Positions 45,221 to 56,109 of a stretch of 64,000 bases of DNA are shown here, piece by piece (position 1 is the first letter of the stretch; every line of letters starts with the position of its first letter). The position numbers and the translations under genes are program-made. The notes beneath the pieces were generated by a model. It made no database searches, was not told the origin of the DNA, and was given only the letters and a program-made list of their open reading frames with translations. Source of the DNA: Neonectria sp. B-13 (lineage: Eukaryota; Ascomycota; Sordariomycetes; Hypocreales; Nectriaceae); NCBI GenBank assembly GCA_002682825.1, contig NOKP01000028.1:62001-126000 (forward strand), given 5' to 3'.

Positions 45221-47008
45221 GTTGAAAGTGAGAACAAGTATCTGTTGAATTACTCAATAATATCCGAATTTCACGGTTTACTTCAACAAGTTCGCAGTTG
45301 CATTATATATAATACTGAACAGCTCTACGATGACGGGCACGGGGCAACACGGCAGCCGATTGTCGGAAAGATTCTTGGTTCCTTCCCCATGTCGGTGGTG
45401 CTACGCTTGCACCGACCAGAATTGGTGGATGGATACCGACGCTGTGGCGTCTCTTTTTGGCTGGGGGTAGCGGACATACGGTTTCCACGGGGGGAATGCA
45501 GTCCCGACGGAGCCCGGGCTGAAAATGAGCTCCGCCGCCGACCAAGCTATAAGTCCGCAAATTGCGGACTTGTCGCCAAGCACCACTGATGAGAACTTTT
45601 CGTCTCCTAGGACATTGACGACCATTCAAGTCCCAGCTCCGAGCTTTGGATTCCGGGGCGGAGGTCGGGGACGTGGCCGCCGGTGCGAGCAATCCAGGTG
45701 ACGGGAGCTCGGCTGCACTGGTAGGCGGTCTTGATGTGGGAGCCGGAGCCGGGGCCGGGCTCTGGGGCCTTCTTAGACTGACAGCCGTTGAGCTGGAGGA
45801 TTTTATTGCGCAAGGCTCAGCCACGGTCAATAGAGAGGACGCTGTCGACCACACCGTGGATGCCAAGGTAGGAAACCGGCTTGTTGCCTCCGTTACATCC
45901 GCTGACCTCAGGACCAGAGATGACAGAAACGGCCTTGAAGGCACTGACACTATTTGACTCGGCGCGCAGTTCCAGGCCCATTCTTAAAGAGCGCTTGTGG
46001 CGAGACTAGACTTAACTACGCGAGGGCACCAGGAGCGGAGACTCACGAGGATGTTTCAGAAAGCTCTTGGGCCTAAGACGTAACAGAAGTAACAAAGACT
46101 CATCAATTAGTTCGTATGTATTTTTCATGCCTCGTGTAACCTGGATAAATCATGCTCATTACCCGCACAAGGGGAAACATCTTCCACTGATGCCTAATTT
46201 GAGGCCATTTTTGTTGCTCTACGGAACAGTACAGTTATATCGCAGAGTATTGATCCCGTTCATCTCCTTCGATATGCCGATGTTACCGGGTCTAGCAGAC
46301 TGTACAAGCTCTCAACTACTCAAAGTCACTTTATTGCCAAGAGCCACAAGGGTAGAGATTGGACACTGCCACACTTCCACCCTCATTGACTTCTCTCACT
46401 TCTATGAAAAGCCTAAGGATCTAATTAAGTAAGTAATCAAGATAAAATCCTTAACATTTTAATAGAAACTTAAAAAATGAGCCTCCTAGCCCTGGGGCTA
46501 GGAGTATTAGAGATCGCTCGCCGAGGACCCTAAGTAGTCTGTGTAAGGCTGGGTCCTAGCTACTGTGGCTCTACTGTGTCTACTCAAGGACCACCGTCGA
46601 TGTTTTGGCACATGCTGTGATGATGGACTTCTCGACGGCGATCTGCAACTCTGTCAGATAAGGCTGATATGTCGTCTTTGACTTGGAAACCGATGGCCCG
46701 ATGACCCAATTGCCCCTCCAATAACCGCTCTGATGACATCCCCAATTAATCCCCCGACTACGCCTGCGGTTGTCCCTGATCCCTCCGAATTTCTTGCCGG
46801 AAATTTGGGCATGGCGACTCGTATACCGGCAGCTAGGGTAACTCCCAGTGAAGGTTAAGGATTGATCTACTATCTCCTTAGCCTCTATCTCTCGCCTACC
46901 CAGCAGCTATATCGCTGTTGTGCCGTCTACCCTTCTCCACTCCTCTATTTGTGTTAAATAAGCCCTGACAACAACATTCCACACATTATTTCTAACGACT
47001 CGGACAAC
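45221..47008. other. Intergenic region with overlapping antisense open frames
   Basis: Between 45303 and 45957 GC-rich sequence is open on both strands; the products are Ala/Pro/Gly-rich and lack families, so no gene is called. 46440-47008 holds nothing obvious except the promoter of the next locus. Confidence 0.4.
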
Positions 47009-48908
47009 ATGTCTTCTTCTATCAGCACAAACGGATGGGACACGGTCTTTGCGACCACTTACACAAACATCAATGTCCAAATTTCAGCACAATGGAAGGA
47101 TTTGATTGCCAAAGCTCCATCTCTTTCCCAAATGAAAACTACTCCATTAGACGATGATTTCGGCTTCAGTCTGACCATGTCAGCATGGCAATTGACACCA
47201 GAAGGAAGTGGCAGCATAGTCAGGCTGAAACTCCCGATTGCGACTGGAATTTTCAGGGCCGACATGTTACCTATGACCTTGCCTACCAAAGCATTATCAG
47301 AGAACTTGCTCTCCAGGGGGTTCCGCAGCCGAATCAGATCCAATTCTCCATAAACAGCAATGTTTCAGCAGTTGAAACCGAGCTCAACAGCAACACTGAG
47401 GTGGCATGCAATATCATATGAGCATTTGCGTCTGGTAATGTGAAACTGTCGCCGTCATCCAAAATAGCGATTCTCACCAAGGGGATATGCTGGAAGATTA
47501 CGGATTCATCGTCGGACACGTCATTTTATCTTTACATCACCAACACCGCAGGCGCGAACGTGCTGATCGAGGTCTACCAGTACGTCGCCAACAGTCTGGT
47601 CGTTGCCCCTCAAGACAGTATCACCCCTGTGGCGGTCATTTCTGTCGGTAACATCACGGATCGGTACGATGGGCCGGTCTTCCGGGAGTTGATAAGCGAG
47701 AGCATCGACCAGAATATCAAGGAGTTTAACTTCGTCTTTGCCACCGTCGACGTCGTGACCCAATTGGGGAAGTCAGACATTTGGGCCTGGCTGCAGCCGA
47801 CCAGCAACGAAGACGCCGTTGTTGAACCGCTGCACAGCCCGACCAACGATAACTACGTCTTTTCCATCCTGTCCATGGTGTACAATCGCGTCAACCCGAC
47901 ACCGGTGTTGTAAGTGGATGTCAATGCTATTGCGCCGAATTGCACCAGCAGTCTGCTCATCTCCCCCGCCATGTTTCTCCGTCATATACTCGCTCCTGGC
48001 GTTACTAGAATGTTTGCTGGAAGCAGCCAGAGCGATTTCACCATCGATGAGGGCAACCTGTCCATCACCAACAAAAATGGGGTCACATGGGCCAATATTC
48101 GACTCAGCAGCGATGAAACCGTCCAGCTTTCCATCGACCGGTACAATTTCTCAATGTCCGTGGAAATGATCGGATAACCATGTCATTCGTTAATCTCAAC
48201 TATCCCATAACCAAGCTTTGGACCACGGTTGGTCACATAAACATCATATTTGCTGGGCAGTTCCAGCTCGTGCTGAAGACCAGTAACAACGGCAAACAAA
48301 CGCTTTGGTTTGACGTCCCGCAGAATCAGCCAGCCATCACTAACGTCAGCTTAGTCATGAGCCAGAGTTATTATATACTCGAGGATATCATAGACGCTGT
48401 CACCGCTGGTCTTTGTTTAATTTCTATCGCCGGGTTCGCGGCATCTTCACTAGCAAAATCTGCAGCAACCGAGGCACTGGTCGAAGCCAGGGTCGTAGAT
48501 GCAAACGCTACTGCAGCTGAGGTCTGGGGTGTCTACCAGGAAATCCTCGAAAATTTGCTGCCTGAACAGGCTTTTTCTGACAAGGCCGCTATGGATGCCA
48601 TGCTGTTGGTTGATAAAGCTACCATGAGCATGAAAAATGCCAACATCTGGGCCTCCGTGGCTAAGTGGAGCGCTCTCACAGCGGGGCTTCCAGGCTTGAT
48701 AGCCGTGGGAATTAAACATATGGAAAGTACGCTGGAAAATGCATCTTAGAACAACTGGGAGAACACACCGGCCTTTAGCAACTTTGCTGATCTATCCATT
48801 GCTCAATACTACTTTGGTGGGTCGAGCAATTTGAATGTGAAGAGCGCTGAGTGTCCCAGCCTAGGTGCCGTACGGCAATTGCATCTGCAAGAGCTTTCGA
48901 AACTGTGA
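47009..48908 (+). pseudogene. P47-like TULIP-superfamily gene, decayed
   Basis: From ATG 47009 the product starts SSISTNGWDTVFATTYTNIN, strikingly like the start of P47-family proteins of clostridial neurotoxin (orfX/P47) clusters, which are lipid-binding TULIP-fold proteins. Later blocks agree with that fold: beta-strand-rich segments (VTYDLAYQSIIRELALQG, KIAILTKGICWKI), FVFATVDVVTQLGKSDIWAWL, and after an Ala-rich helical insertion near 48380-48740 a NNWENTPAFSNFADLSIAQY block. The gene is dead: a frame change near 47235, TGA at 47419-47421, TAA at 47911-47913, a frame change near 48178 and TAG at 48747-48749, all with coding continuing beyond. P47 proteins are accessory components, not toxins themselves. 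A bacterial-to-fungal transfer is possible but not shown. The family call rests on the N-terminal signature and fold pattern only. Confidence 0.6.
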
Positions 48909-50956
48909 ATACATCAAGATCTAGATCATGCTCCATGGTAACACTCTGGGAGACGGTGGATATGTCGACAGAGGAAAGTTTCGCAGTGACACTAAGTAAC
49001 TCATCAACAAAGAGGTACAACTCGAGCAGGGAATATTAGGGATAGCCTTTACAATCCTCAGCTGGGGACTTGCGTGATTTATCCGGCCACTTGAACCCCT
49101 GACTAGTATGCTCTGAGTATATCCATCAGGGCTTCGCTGGCGGCTCAGGCCTCGTACCGCCTCAAATTGAACTTCAAGAGCCACATGTGATCATGGTGAA
49201 TTCCTCCGAAGTCACATCAATACCGGTGACTTCCAGGGACTAACAGGCGACTATGGCTTCGAATATTGCCCATTCGCTCAATCATCTGGTAGAGAATCAT
49301 CAGCACGTATATCGACAGTGCTACCGAGGTTAAAATGACAGTACAGGGGGAAGCTAGTGTTAGATCAGTATGTCGCTAATAAGTGCTACAATGAAGGAAG
49401 AAGTAACGGAATGAATATGACTATCATGTCTCAAACTGATTCTGCAAACATCGATCGCCAAATAAATGGTGATGGTCATTGAGAAATGGATTATATCTGG
49501 AAGAAGAGTGATGCTGAAGAGGAAGCAAGCTTGGCCTGGCATCTATGTACGGCTCCTGGCAGACCTTGCAAGGTGTGTATCGCACTCCATGTACTAGCGC
49601 CAGTCGGGTCGAAATATCGAGAAATTGGTTCATAACGCTATGTGAGCAGTGCTGCTGGGCGAAGTACAGCCGGCTGCGCCATCGAAAACTCATGGGTTCC
49701 GTCCTGTCGGCACGCCTCAATCAGGAGCTTGGAAAAGAAGGATGCCCAACTTAGGTCCCAGTCAACTATCTGCGGCTGTGCTCTGTTGTATATCTATTCC
49801 GGGAACCCCGGGGCCCGAGAGTCCCGGGGTCCGAGAATCTCGGTTCCCGAGTGTGCCGGTCAAGTAGGGGCAGTTCTTACGTGGGGCCGCCGCCCGGGCT
49901 CTCAGTAACCCAAGGTTCGCAGAAGAATACTCGGTTGGAATGCCCCAGGATGGGCTTCTAACCATTTTCTGTTTCGACTGCCATGATCCTCGTCGTGATT
50001 GCCCATAGTGATGGGCGACCGCTGTTGTTGTTACTGCTGTTGGACACTCATGCTCAACGCACATCTTCAGGGTTAGACCGGCTCCACTATGACAACATAT
50101 TAGAGGTCTACTTGACTAGCGTTACCTTCTTTCGTACTCCACATATTCGGCTTCAGTCAGACAATCGTGAGGCTGTCTCCAATGAGATGGTACCATCTCA
50201 AACACTTCAGGCAGCATAGGTCCGGGGCAGGTAAGAGTTATTCTACGAGAAATTGCGTAAGGCTTTTGTCTCTCGTTTAACTTCCTCCCTTTCTCTTTTT
50301 TATACAGATGGGAGTAAAGAGACTGGGCGATACGCAAGATTCCACAGTTAGCCTTTCCACAGTTGAGGGCAAACTTTTGTTTAATATGCCCATTTTTGTA
50401 CGAATCCGTGTAGTGTGGATCTACGCACCAGAATTAATGCACTGACTGGTACACGAAATGATTGACGGCCCCTTACAAGTATCCTCTAATTGGTCCAGAG
50501 GTCGTAATTCTCTCTATGGCACTCTATCTTTAGTAACACGGACACGCGTAGCTTTGTGATAAGTTGTAAGATGTTTCGGGTAGCAGGGCCCTGCATCCGA
50601 CAATCACATCTTGTTAGCTCAGAGGCAGACGCTCTGAAACCTTTAGGCCTTGCTAAATATAACTTGCCCGCCCCATGCGCTACCCTGCTCAAATTAACCA
50701 TCAGTCAAATACAGATAGACTATGACGACTTATATCTGCCACTCTCGCACTGGATGCATTTTCTATCTTAGCAGAAATACGCCACCATCTATCCTCCTTT
50801 TTGGCAGCTTCTGAATCGGTGCGATCAAACTAGGTGCACCTTCACGCCCCTTACCATATTCAACCCTTTCTAATACCCCTTCCTCTCATTCCTCTTTCGC
50901 GACTATAATCCTAAATCCGAACCGAATATTCCATCTCCCAAGTCCTCCGGTTCGCT
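48909..50956. other. Long intergenic region with a 16-nt GC-rich repeat
   Basis: No gene is supported. Short antisense frames around 49545-50064 arise from the GC-rich repeat at 49806-49853. The segment before 50957 is pyrimidine-rich, as expected for a leader. Confidence 0.45.
49806..49853. repeat. Three tandem 16-nt GC-rich units with internal dyads
   Basis: The units are ccccggggcccgagag, tcccggggtccgagaa and tctcggttcccgagtg. Their junctions create palindromes, including the 13-nt ccgagaatctcgg (49831-49843), an everted pair of CGG half-sites. Clear tandem structure, only three copies. Confidence 0.65.
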
Positions 50957-51964
50957 ATGTCCAATATGGGCTTCTTGCGAATATTGGCCGCCCTCTTCGC
51001 TCTTGTCGCCATTTCTTTGGCAAACGATTACTTTGTTCAGTATAGCGCCATTCTTGCTGAATCTTCCAGTTGCGGGAATCCAGTCACCCTCGATGACTGT
51101 CTGTCACAGCTTCAAGAGCTTAACGAGAGAGATGCTACAAGTTGCTATACAGTCGCCGGGTGCAGTTCTGATGAGGCTGCAAGCGAGGTTAAGCTCGCTG
51201 CTCATCGTTATGGGAAACTTTCTATGATCAACGAGCTCAAGAGGCGCGATACGGCCAGCATCGGCTCGGGCGACCATACAACTACAGCAGATGGAGATTC
51301 ATCTGTGGATGCTTCATCTGCTGACGTTTCAACTGCAAAGGCTTCATCTGCAGAGGCTTCATCTGCAGAGGCTTCATCTGCAGAGGCTTCATCTGCAGAG
51401 GCTTCATCTGCAGAGGCTTCATCTGCACGGGCGTCATCTGCACAGAAGTCATCCAAGATTCCTTCGACTACGGCGATTTCATCTACATTCGTATCATCGA
51501 CGGTTGCCTCATCGACGATTGCCTCATCGACGGTCCCTTCCTCTACAATTGCATCGTCAACAGAAGTTTCATCTACACTTGATTCAACATCTAGTAACAG
51601 CATGTCGGGCACTGCTTGTTTTACTACCAGCACGAAGTATACCGAAGTTTGCGACGTTCACACTACCGGAGGCCACACTGAGACGGCAACCTGTACTGAA
51701 GCCAAATCTATCTCTAGCACGTGTGCAGCGAACCGAATATGTACTACAAATGCTAGCGGGGGGGATATATGCATGGAGATGCAAGGTATCAAGGTTGCGG
51801 GGGTTGTTATCGGTATTGTTTTTTCCGTGGCTATAGTCGTTATGTTTGGTGGTCTCATTTTCGTATGTTTCAAGGGATCTAGAGAGCAGAAACGTATCGC
51901 AAGCAAGGCTCAGGCTACAGATACGGCTCTTACACCATTGATCACGAAGGAGCTGGTTTTTTAA
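50957..51964 (+). CDS. Mucin-like single-pass surface protein with ASSAE repeats
   Basis: A 335-residue intron-less frame; the second Met (MGFLRI, 50966) is equally possible. Signal peptide MGFLRILAALFALVAISLA is followed by an N-terminal domain with four Cys (SSCGNPVTLDDCLSQL, SCYTVAGCSSDEA), which could form two disulfides. Next is a Ser/Ala/Thr stalk with five perfect 15-nt repeats encoding ASSAE and then VASST/IASST units, and a second Cys cluster (ACFTTSTKYTEVCDVH, TATCTEAKSISSTCAANRICTT). A transmembrane helix, IKVAGVVIGIVFSVAIVVMFG, and a 40-residue basic tail, FKGSREQKRIASK, follow. This is the layout of O-mannosylated cell-wall sensors of the Wsc/Mid2 type, although the WSC domain is not recognised. 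No disruption. Confidence 0.72.
   Translation: MSNMGFLRILAALFALVAISLANDYFVQYSAILAESSSCGNPVTLDDCLSQLQELNERDATSCYTVAGCSSDEAASEVKLAAHRYGKLSMINELKRRDTASIGSGDHTTTADGDSSVDASSADVSTAKASSAEASSAEASSAEASSAEASSAEASSARASSAQKSSKIPSTTAISSTFVSSTVASSTIASSTVPSSTIASSTEVSSTLDSTSSNSMSGTACFTTSTKYTEVCDVHTTGGHTETATCTEAKSISSTCAANRICTTNASGGDICMEMQGIKVAGVVIGIVFSVAIVVMFGGLIFVCFKGSREQKRIASKAQATDTALTPLITKELVF
51342..51425 (+). repeat. 15-nt coding repeat, five perfect copies
   Basis: tcatctgcagaggct is repeated five times exactly at 51347-51421 and continues degenerately on both sides within the mucin-like gene. In-frame, so copy number can change without breaking the protein. Confidence 0.8.
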
Positions 51965-52743
51965 ATTAAAGAATAAAATACATACTCCTTTAGATGACAC
52001 AAATGCACAATATGTAAACCGTTGTCTATATGGATTGTAAAATGGTATTGGCTATGTTCCACGGTCACAGGCTGTAGTGAGTAGGTATGTTCCTGTCTCC
52101 TACTGCATGCTGAGTCTCTAGCCACTCCAACAGACACAGCTCGGCCACCATGTATTGCTGGTGATAGACACTGTCCAGAAACTTTATCATGGTTGTTTTC
52201 CCAGAGTCTGGCCTGCCAGTGATCCATTAGACTTTGTTCAAGTTGTCTTCCAGCTGTCACAGAAAGTTTTCCTACATAAGCTTCCCGTTCCACTCGAATG
52301 GGTCGTATTCAAGGATCCAACTGTACGTCGTCTTAAAGCTTTTTATAATGGCTCCTTCGCGTGTAGCGATAACTTCGAGTTGAATCCCAGACCCTGAAGC
52401 AAGTGCAACCATAGTAGTGTTGATGTTGAGAGGGCAGGACTTGATGGGGTTGGGAAAACCGGGAATCTTATGAACAGCTGACAATCGCTGACGACAAGTC
52501 AAGATATTAAATCAGCAACATTAAGAGATATATTCACAAATTGCTACAAAAAGAGTATCAATTGCCATTCGTATCTGGCCGCCTCTTATCCAGTCTATTC
52601 ACTTCTATTTGAGTCTTAAAAGTAGACGGAGACACTGCTAACCATATCCTGTTATCCAACTCCTGTTACAAGTTCCCCACAAGGAACTTCAAATCGAGAC
52701 TCCCGCATTAAAGAGCCTGTGTTCTCAACATTAGACCATAGCA
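51965..52743 (-). pseudogene. Relic related to the 52744-53250 membrane-protein remnant
   Basis: On the minus strand, 52152-52088 encodes YMVAELCLLEWLETQ, which aligns with NMVAEMCLLKELKTQ at 53240-53180. The nucleotide match includes a 26-nt nearly identical stretch (caacagacacagctcggccaccatgt). Neighbouring frames are broken by stops, so this is a short remnant of the same family. The rest of the interval shows no gene. Confidence 0.4.
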
Positions 52744-53250
52744 TCAGCCTACAACTCCAACCCCATCAGTTATGCGCCGGTAGCTCAGCCCGCACGCTAT
52801 AGCCCTGGTACTGATGTCCGTGGAGTTCCTGTGGAGGTTGAGACTCCTTGAGCGCATAGTGAGACTGCTGCCAAGCACCATCCATCGGTGGCGGCCCATG
52901 TTCAACAGGTGGCAGTTGTTTGCTATCCGTCGCGGCTTTGTCATTCTTGCGCAATTTCCACAAAAGGTATACTACCGCCACAATGACGATTGCCCCAACG
53001 CCAACACCAGCCCCAATCCCTGCCTTGGCGCCAGTCGAGGATCCGCCCGTGGCGGTAAAATGGAATTCGCTATTGGGTACTTACAGGACGCCGGACATGG
53101 GTCGGACAGGAGACGGCGCCACCCGGATCAAGGGCCCCGCCACTGTCGCGTTCCAAAAGGTTGGAGTGCAGAATACATTTCCGTTTCCCCTCGGATCCTG
53201 TGTCTTCAGCTCCTTCAACAGACACATCTCGGCCACCATGTTGTCGGTAT
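52744..53250 (-). pseudogene. 5'-truncated single-TM secreted/membrane protein remnant
   Basis: On the minus strand a Cys-containing ectodomain piece (DFLCINTDNMVAEMCLLKEL, then GNVFCTPTFWNATVAGPLI) is followed by a GTAAGT site and then SSTGAKAGIGAGVGVGAIVI, the transmembrane helix VAVVYLLWKLRKND and an 80-residue tail ending GYSVRAELPAHN. The upstream part, with any signal peptide, would overlap the first exon of the mannosyltransferase on the other strand, so the gene is cut off at about 53250 or its 5' exon lies further away. Its pieces fit a type I membrane protein similar in design to the neighbour at 50957. Function unknown. Confidence 0.45.
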
Positions 53251-54231
53251 TGATGCATAGGAAATCCGCCTATGCTCTGCTGGCGGGCTTCGCAATCATC
53301 GTCCTGTTAGCTGGCAACTACGCGTACATCAACCGACTAGGCTGTCAGTTCTAGACTCGCGCTCATCTTGGAAACTTGGACGCTAACCTGCGATGCAGCG
53401 AGCACCTTCCACCAACCACCGCCGACATCCGCGGCCGTACAAAAGCACGAACCTTTCCCTTCGAAGATCTGGCAGAGCTGGAAGGACGACTCGGAAAACC
53501 CGACGGATCGGACAGTCGGCTTTCCCCATCAATGGCGCGTTGTCAATCCGGATTGGCGCTACGAACGCATCACCGACGCGAATAACGACGCCTATGTTCG
53601 TGACCACTTCGATGCAGCCATCTCGGACGTGTTCACAAGCCTTCAGGACCCGATCCTAAAAGCCGATTTCTTGAGGTACCTGATACTATTGCGTGAAGGT
53701 GGTGTATGGGCAGATATCGACGTCTATCCCCATCAGCCTATTTCAAAATGGGTCCCAAAGCAATACCAAGATTCAGTGAACCTGGTTGTCGGTATAGAGA
53801 ATGATCATCATAAAAAGCCCATTTGGCCCAGCTCTCCATATTCTGTCCAGCTATGTCAGTATACAGTGCTAGCAAAGCCAAATCACCCAGCCATTAGGAC
53901 AGTTGTTGAACAGGTGGCCCAAGACCTCAATAAGCTACTTGCGTCTAAGGAGCCCGGAGAGGGCGTTACCTTTGAAGACGTCATGGCCACCACTGGACCT
54001 TTTGCCTTTACTAAGGTCATGATGGACTACTTCAAAGAGATGACGGGTATAGAGCACACTGGCGATGAGCTAGATAGGCTTGAGGAGCCTCGCTTGATTG
54101 GCGACGTGTTAGTTCTACCCAAGGATTGCTTCGGATGGCTGCCGCATGAGAACACTCATGAGAAAGGAGACAAAACCATTCTTGTTGAGCATCTATTTAT
54201 CGGATCATGGCGAGATGGTCACCCTGGCTGA
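53238..54231 (+). CDS. OCH1-like alpha-1,6-mannosyltransferase family (GT32) protein
   Basis: Two exons (53238-53343 and 53399-54231), joined by a 55-nt intron with a gctaac branch site, give about 312 residues. The first exon encodes a type II Golgi anchor, KSAYALLAGFAIIVLLAGNYAYI. The lumenal domain has FPSKIWQSWKDD, NPDWRYERITDANNDAYV, the donor-binding block KADFLRYLILLREGGVWADIDVY with the DxD motif, and a C-terminal HLFIGSWRDG. OCH1-type enzymes transfer mannose from GDP-mannose to N-glycan cores or, in paralogs, to other glycans in the cis-Golgi. The short stem and size suggest a paralog, not the core OCH1 itself. The frame is intact, and the ATG context (gccaccATG) is near-ideal. Confidence 0.82.
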
Positions 54232-55234
54232 GAGGGCGGACGGTAATGAGCATAGAGAGTAGGGTGAATATCAGCATCTGAAGGAATGTCAGCGTTTCAT
54301 TTATTGAGAAAGCCAGGAGCCGCTCTTCGAAAAAGAGCGAATAGGCGCCGGCCGGGCTTGTCTTGCGAAAATGGGGAGAGGTGGGAGGACAGCACATCGA
54401 CTCGAGCAGGCGAGAGGGAGAGGCTCGTTGACTGCGCGAGTCTTGGGGTTGAATTACTGTTATCGGACTTGGAGGTTTGATGTGATGTGATTATATCTTT
54501 AACCCGTCTGCCACCCCGGACGTTCGTTATACGATGGTCTTGCGGTTTTAGAGTACCACTGGGTTGGCGATTACACAGAACACATATCCTTTAGTTAGGT
54601 AACATCGGGGAAGGCCACTCTAATAAATGCTACGACGTCATATCGAGAAGTAGTTCAACCAGAGGAGCCTGTGTTGAAGATTGTCATTCCCACGGGATTG
54701 ATCACCAGACTACCGTGTTAGATCTGAACACATTCCCAGTACGTGCCTGTAAGTCTTAACATTTAGTGTGGGCCGATGAAAGTATGTGACGGTTACTCGG
54801 CTGGCTCGAGGGTGCTGTCTGTGCTACACCCACATACAATCATTATGGGCTCGCCAACTCCCTTGGGGCGGTGCCTGCGATAGTTGTGAAAGCTTTAGTT
54901 GTTCGCGCACTTGTTTCAGTTCCTCCTTGGTGTCTCAGACTTCTCATTGTACCTCTTATATTCATTGGTGCAATTCTCGAATGAACTCTGCTGCTTATTG
55001 ATCGTACTGCTTTTCGAACATGGTTTGCTTTAAGCCTTTCATCTAGAAGCGAACTGTCATGGGTATGTAGCAAAGTGCGCAAAGTTGCTTGAATTACTGC
55101 ATGTACCACTATTTTAAAACTCTCGACTGTCTTCCCCTCATATTTCCCCCTTCGCTCTGCACCCCACCTCACAAAGTGTCTGCCTTTCCCAACTATTCAC
55201 TCCTCCGGCTTGATACTATATTAAGCCTTTTCTT
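54232..55234. other. Intergenic, no gene supported
   Basis: Short frames near 54197-54397 and 54786-55172 show no family on either strand. Nothing else stands out. Confidence 0.45.
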
Positions 55235-56109
55235 CTATAACACAAGCATACCCACGATAACTAAGACAAGGCAAGTTATGCCAGCGATCGGACCGGTAGA
55301 ATGTCCAGCGGCACCCGGCTGGATGGTAGTGGTTGGCGACGGTGTCAGCGATGCGGGTGCAGATGAAGTCACAGAGACAGTCGCGTTCGCGGTGCTCAAC
55401 GATTCGGAAGTCACAGTGGTCGCCGCCTTGGACTGAGATTCAGTCATGACGGACGTGGACACTTCTGAGTTCGTTGCTGCGCTCGTTGCTGCGCTCGTTG
55501 CTGCGCTCGTTGCTGCGCTCGTTGCTGCGCTCGTCGCGCCGATGGGGCTGCTTCCTAGAGTGCCACCAAAAGGAGCATTCGGGCTGATGCTATTCTCGCT
55601 GTTTTCAGCAGCGCTCTTAAATGCGTCGAGGGTGTTGGAGCCCTGGTTAATGACGCCGACCATGCCGCCCTGGCAGTGGGAGTCGACGGCGCAGTAGAAG
55701 AATATGGGGTCGGTGTTTTTGACAGTGATCGAGAAGAACGACTAAAAAGGCGAAGATTAGCTGGCGAAAAGATAGATACGTGACTCGAGCTTCCCGGCAT
55801 TTGCCAACACACACGCATAACACCGTCACTCAAGTTCAAGAGCAATAAATGGCTAACCTGGTCACCCATGGGCATAGTGCCAGAATAGAATCCTCCACTA
55901 GCGACAGGAGTGCAGGGCTTGTTGAAGTCACCAGCGACAACACTGTGCATCGCGTTGAAATGGAACTCGACGACATCTCCATTTGCGGCCTTGATAGTAT
56001 TAGGAGTGAATCTCAGCCCGCTCTGCCCGACCTCGACCCTGTGGGTAGCAGCGGAGGCCCCGGTGGCAAGCACGGCCAAGATGGCGACGTTGAGAATGTT
56101 GCAATGCAT
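55235..56109 (-). CDS. Cupredoxin-domain extracellular serine-rich protein
   Basis: Two exons (56109-55848 and about 55742-55235). The signal peptide is MHCNILNVAILAVLATGASA, followed by the plastocyanin-like strand HRVEVGQSGLRFTPNTIKAANGDVVEFHF. The type-1 copper ligands are all present: His in NAMHSVV, then Cys, His and Met in FFYCAVDSHCQGGM. After the fold comes a Ser/Ala/Thr stalk that contains five ATSA units (12-nt repeats) and a hydrophobic C-terminus, PIAGITCLVLVIVGMLVL, suited to a GPI anchor. It is probably a copper-binding or stellacyanin-like cell-wall protein of about 256 residues, common in plant- and insect-associated fungi. TATAAAA lies at 56211-56217, about 100 nt before the ATG. 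The gene is intact. Confidence 0.85.
55470..55530 (-). repeat. 12-nt coding repeat in the cupredoxin protein stalk
   Basis: gttgctgcgctc (plus-strand view) repeats five times with at most one change, encoding repeated Ala-Ala-Thr-Ser. In-frame and inside the serine-rich stalk. Confidence 0.75.

Noticed and set aside
45303..45957. 215-codon minus-strand frame and overlapping plus-strand frame
   Set aside because: Both are low-complexity Ala/Pro/Ser- or Ala/Gly-rich, have no family, and only reflect high GC content. A remnant cannot be excluded.
51208..51633. 141-codon Asp/Glu/Ala-rich minus-strand frame
   Set aside because: Antisense shadow of the ASSAE repeats.
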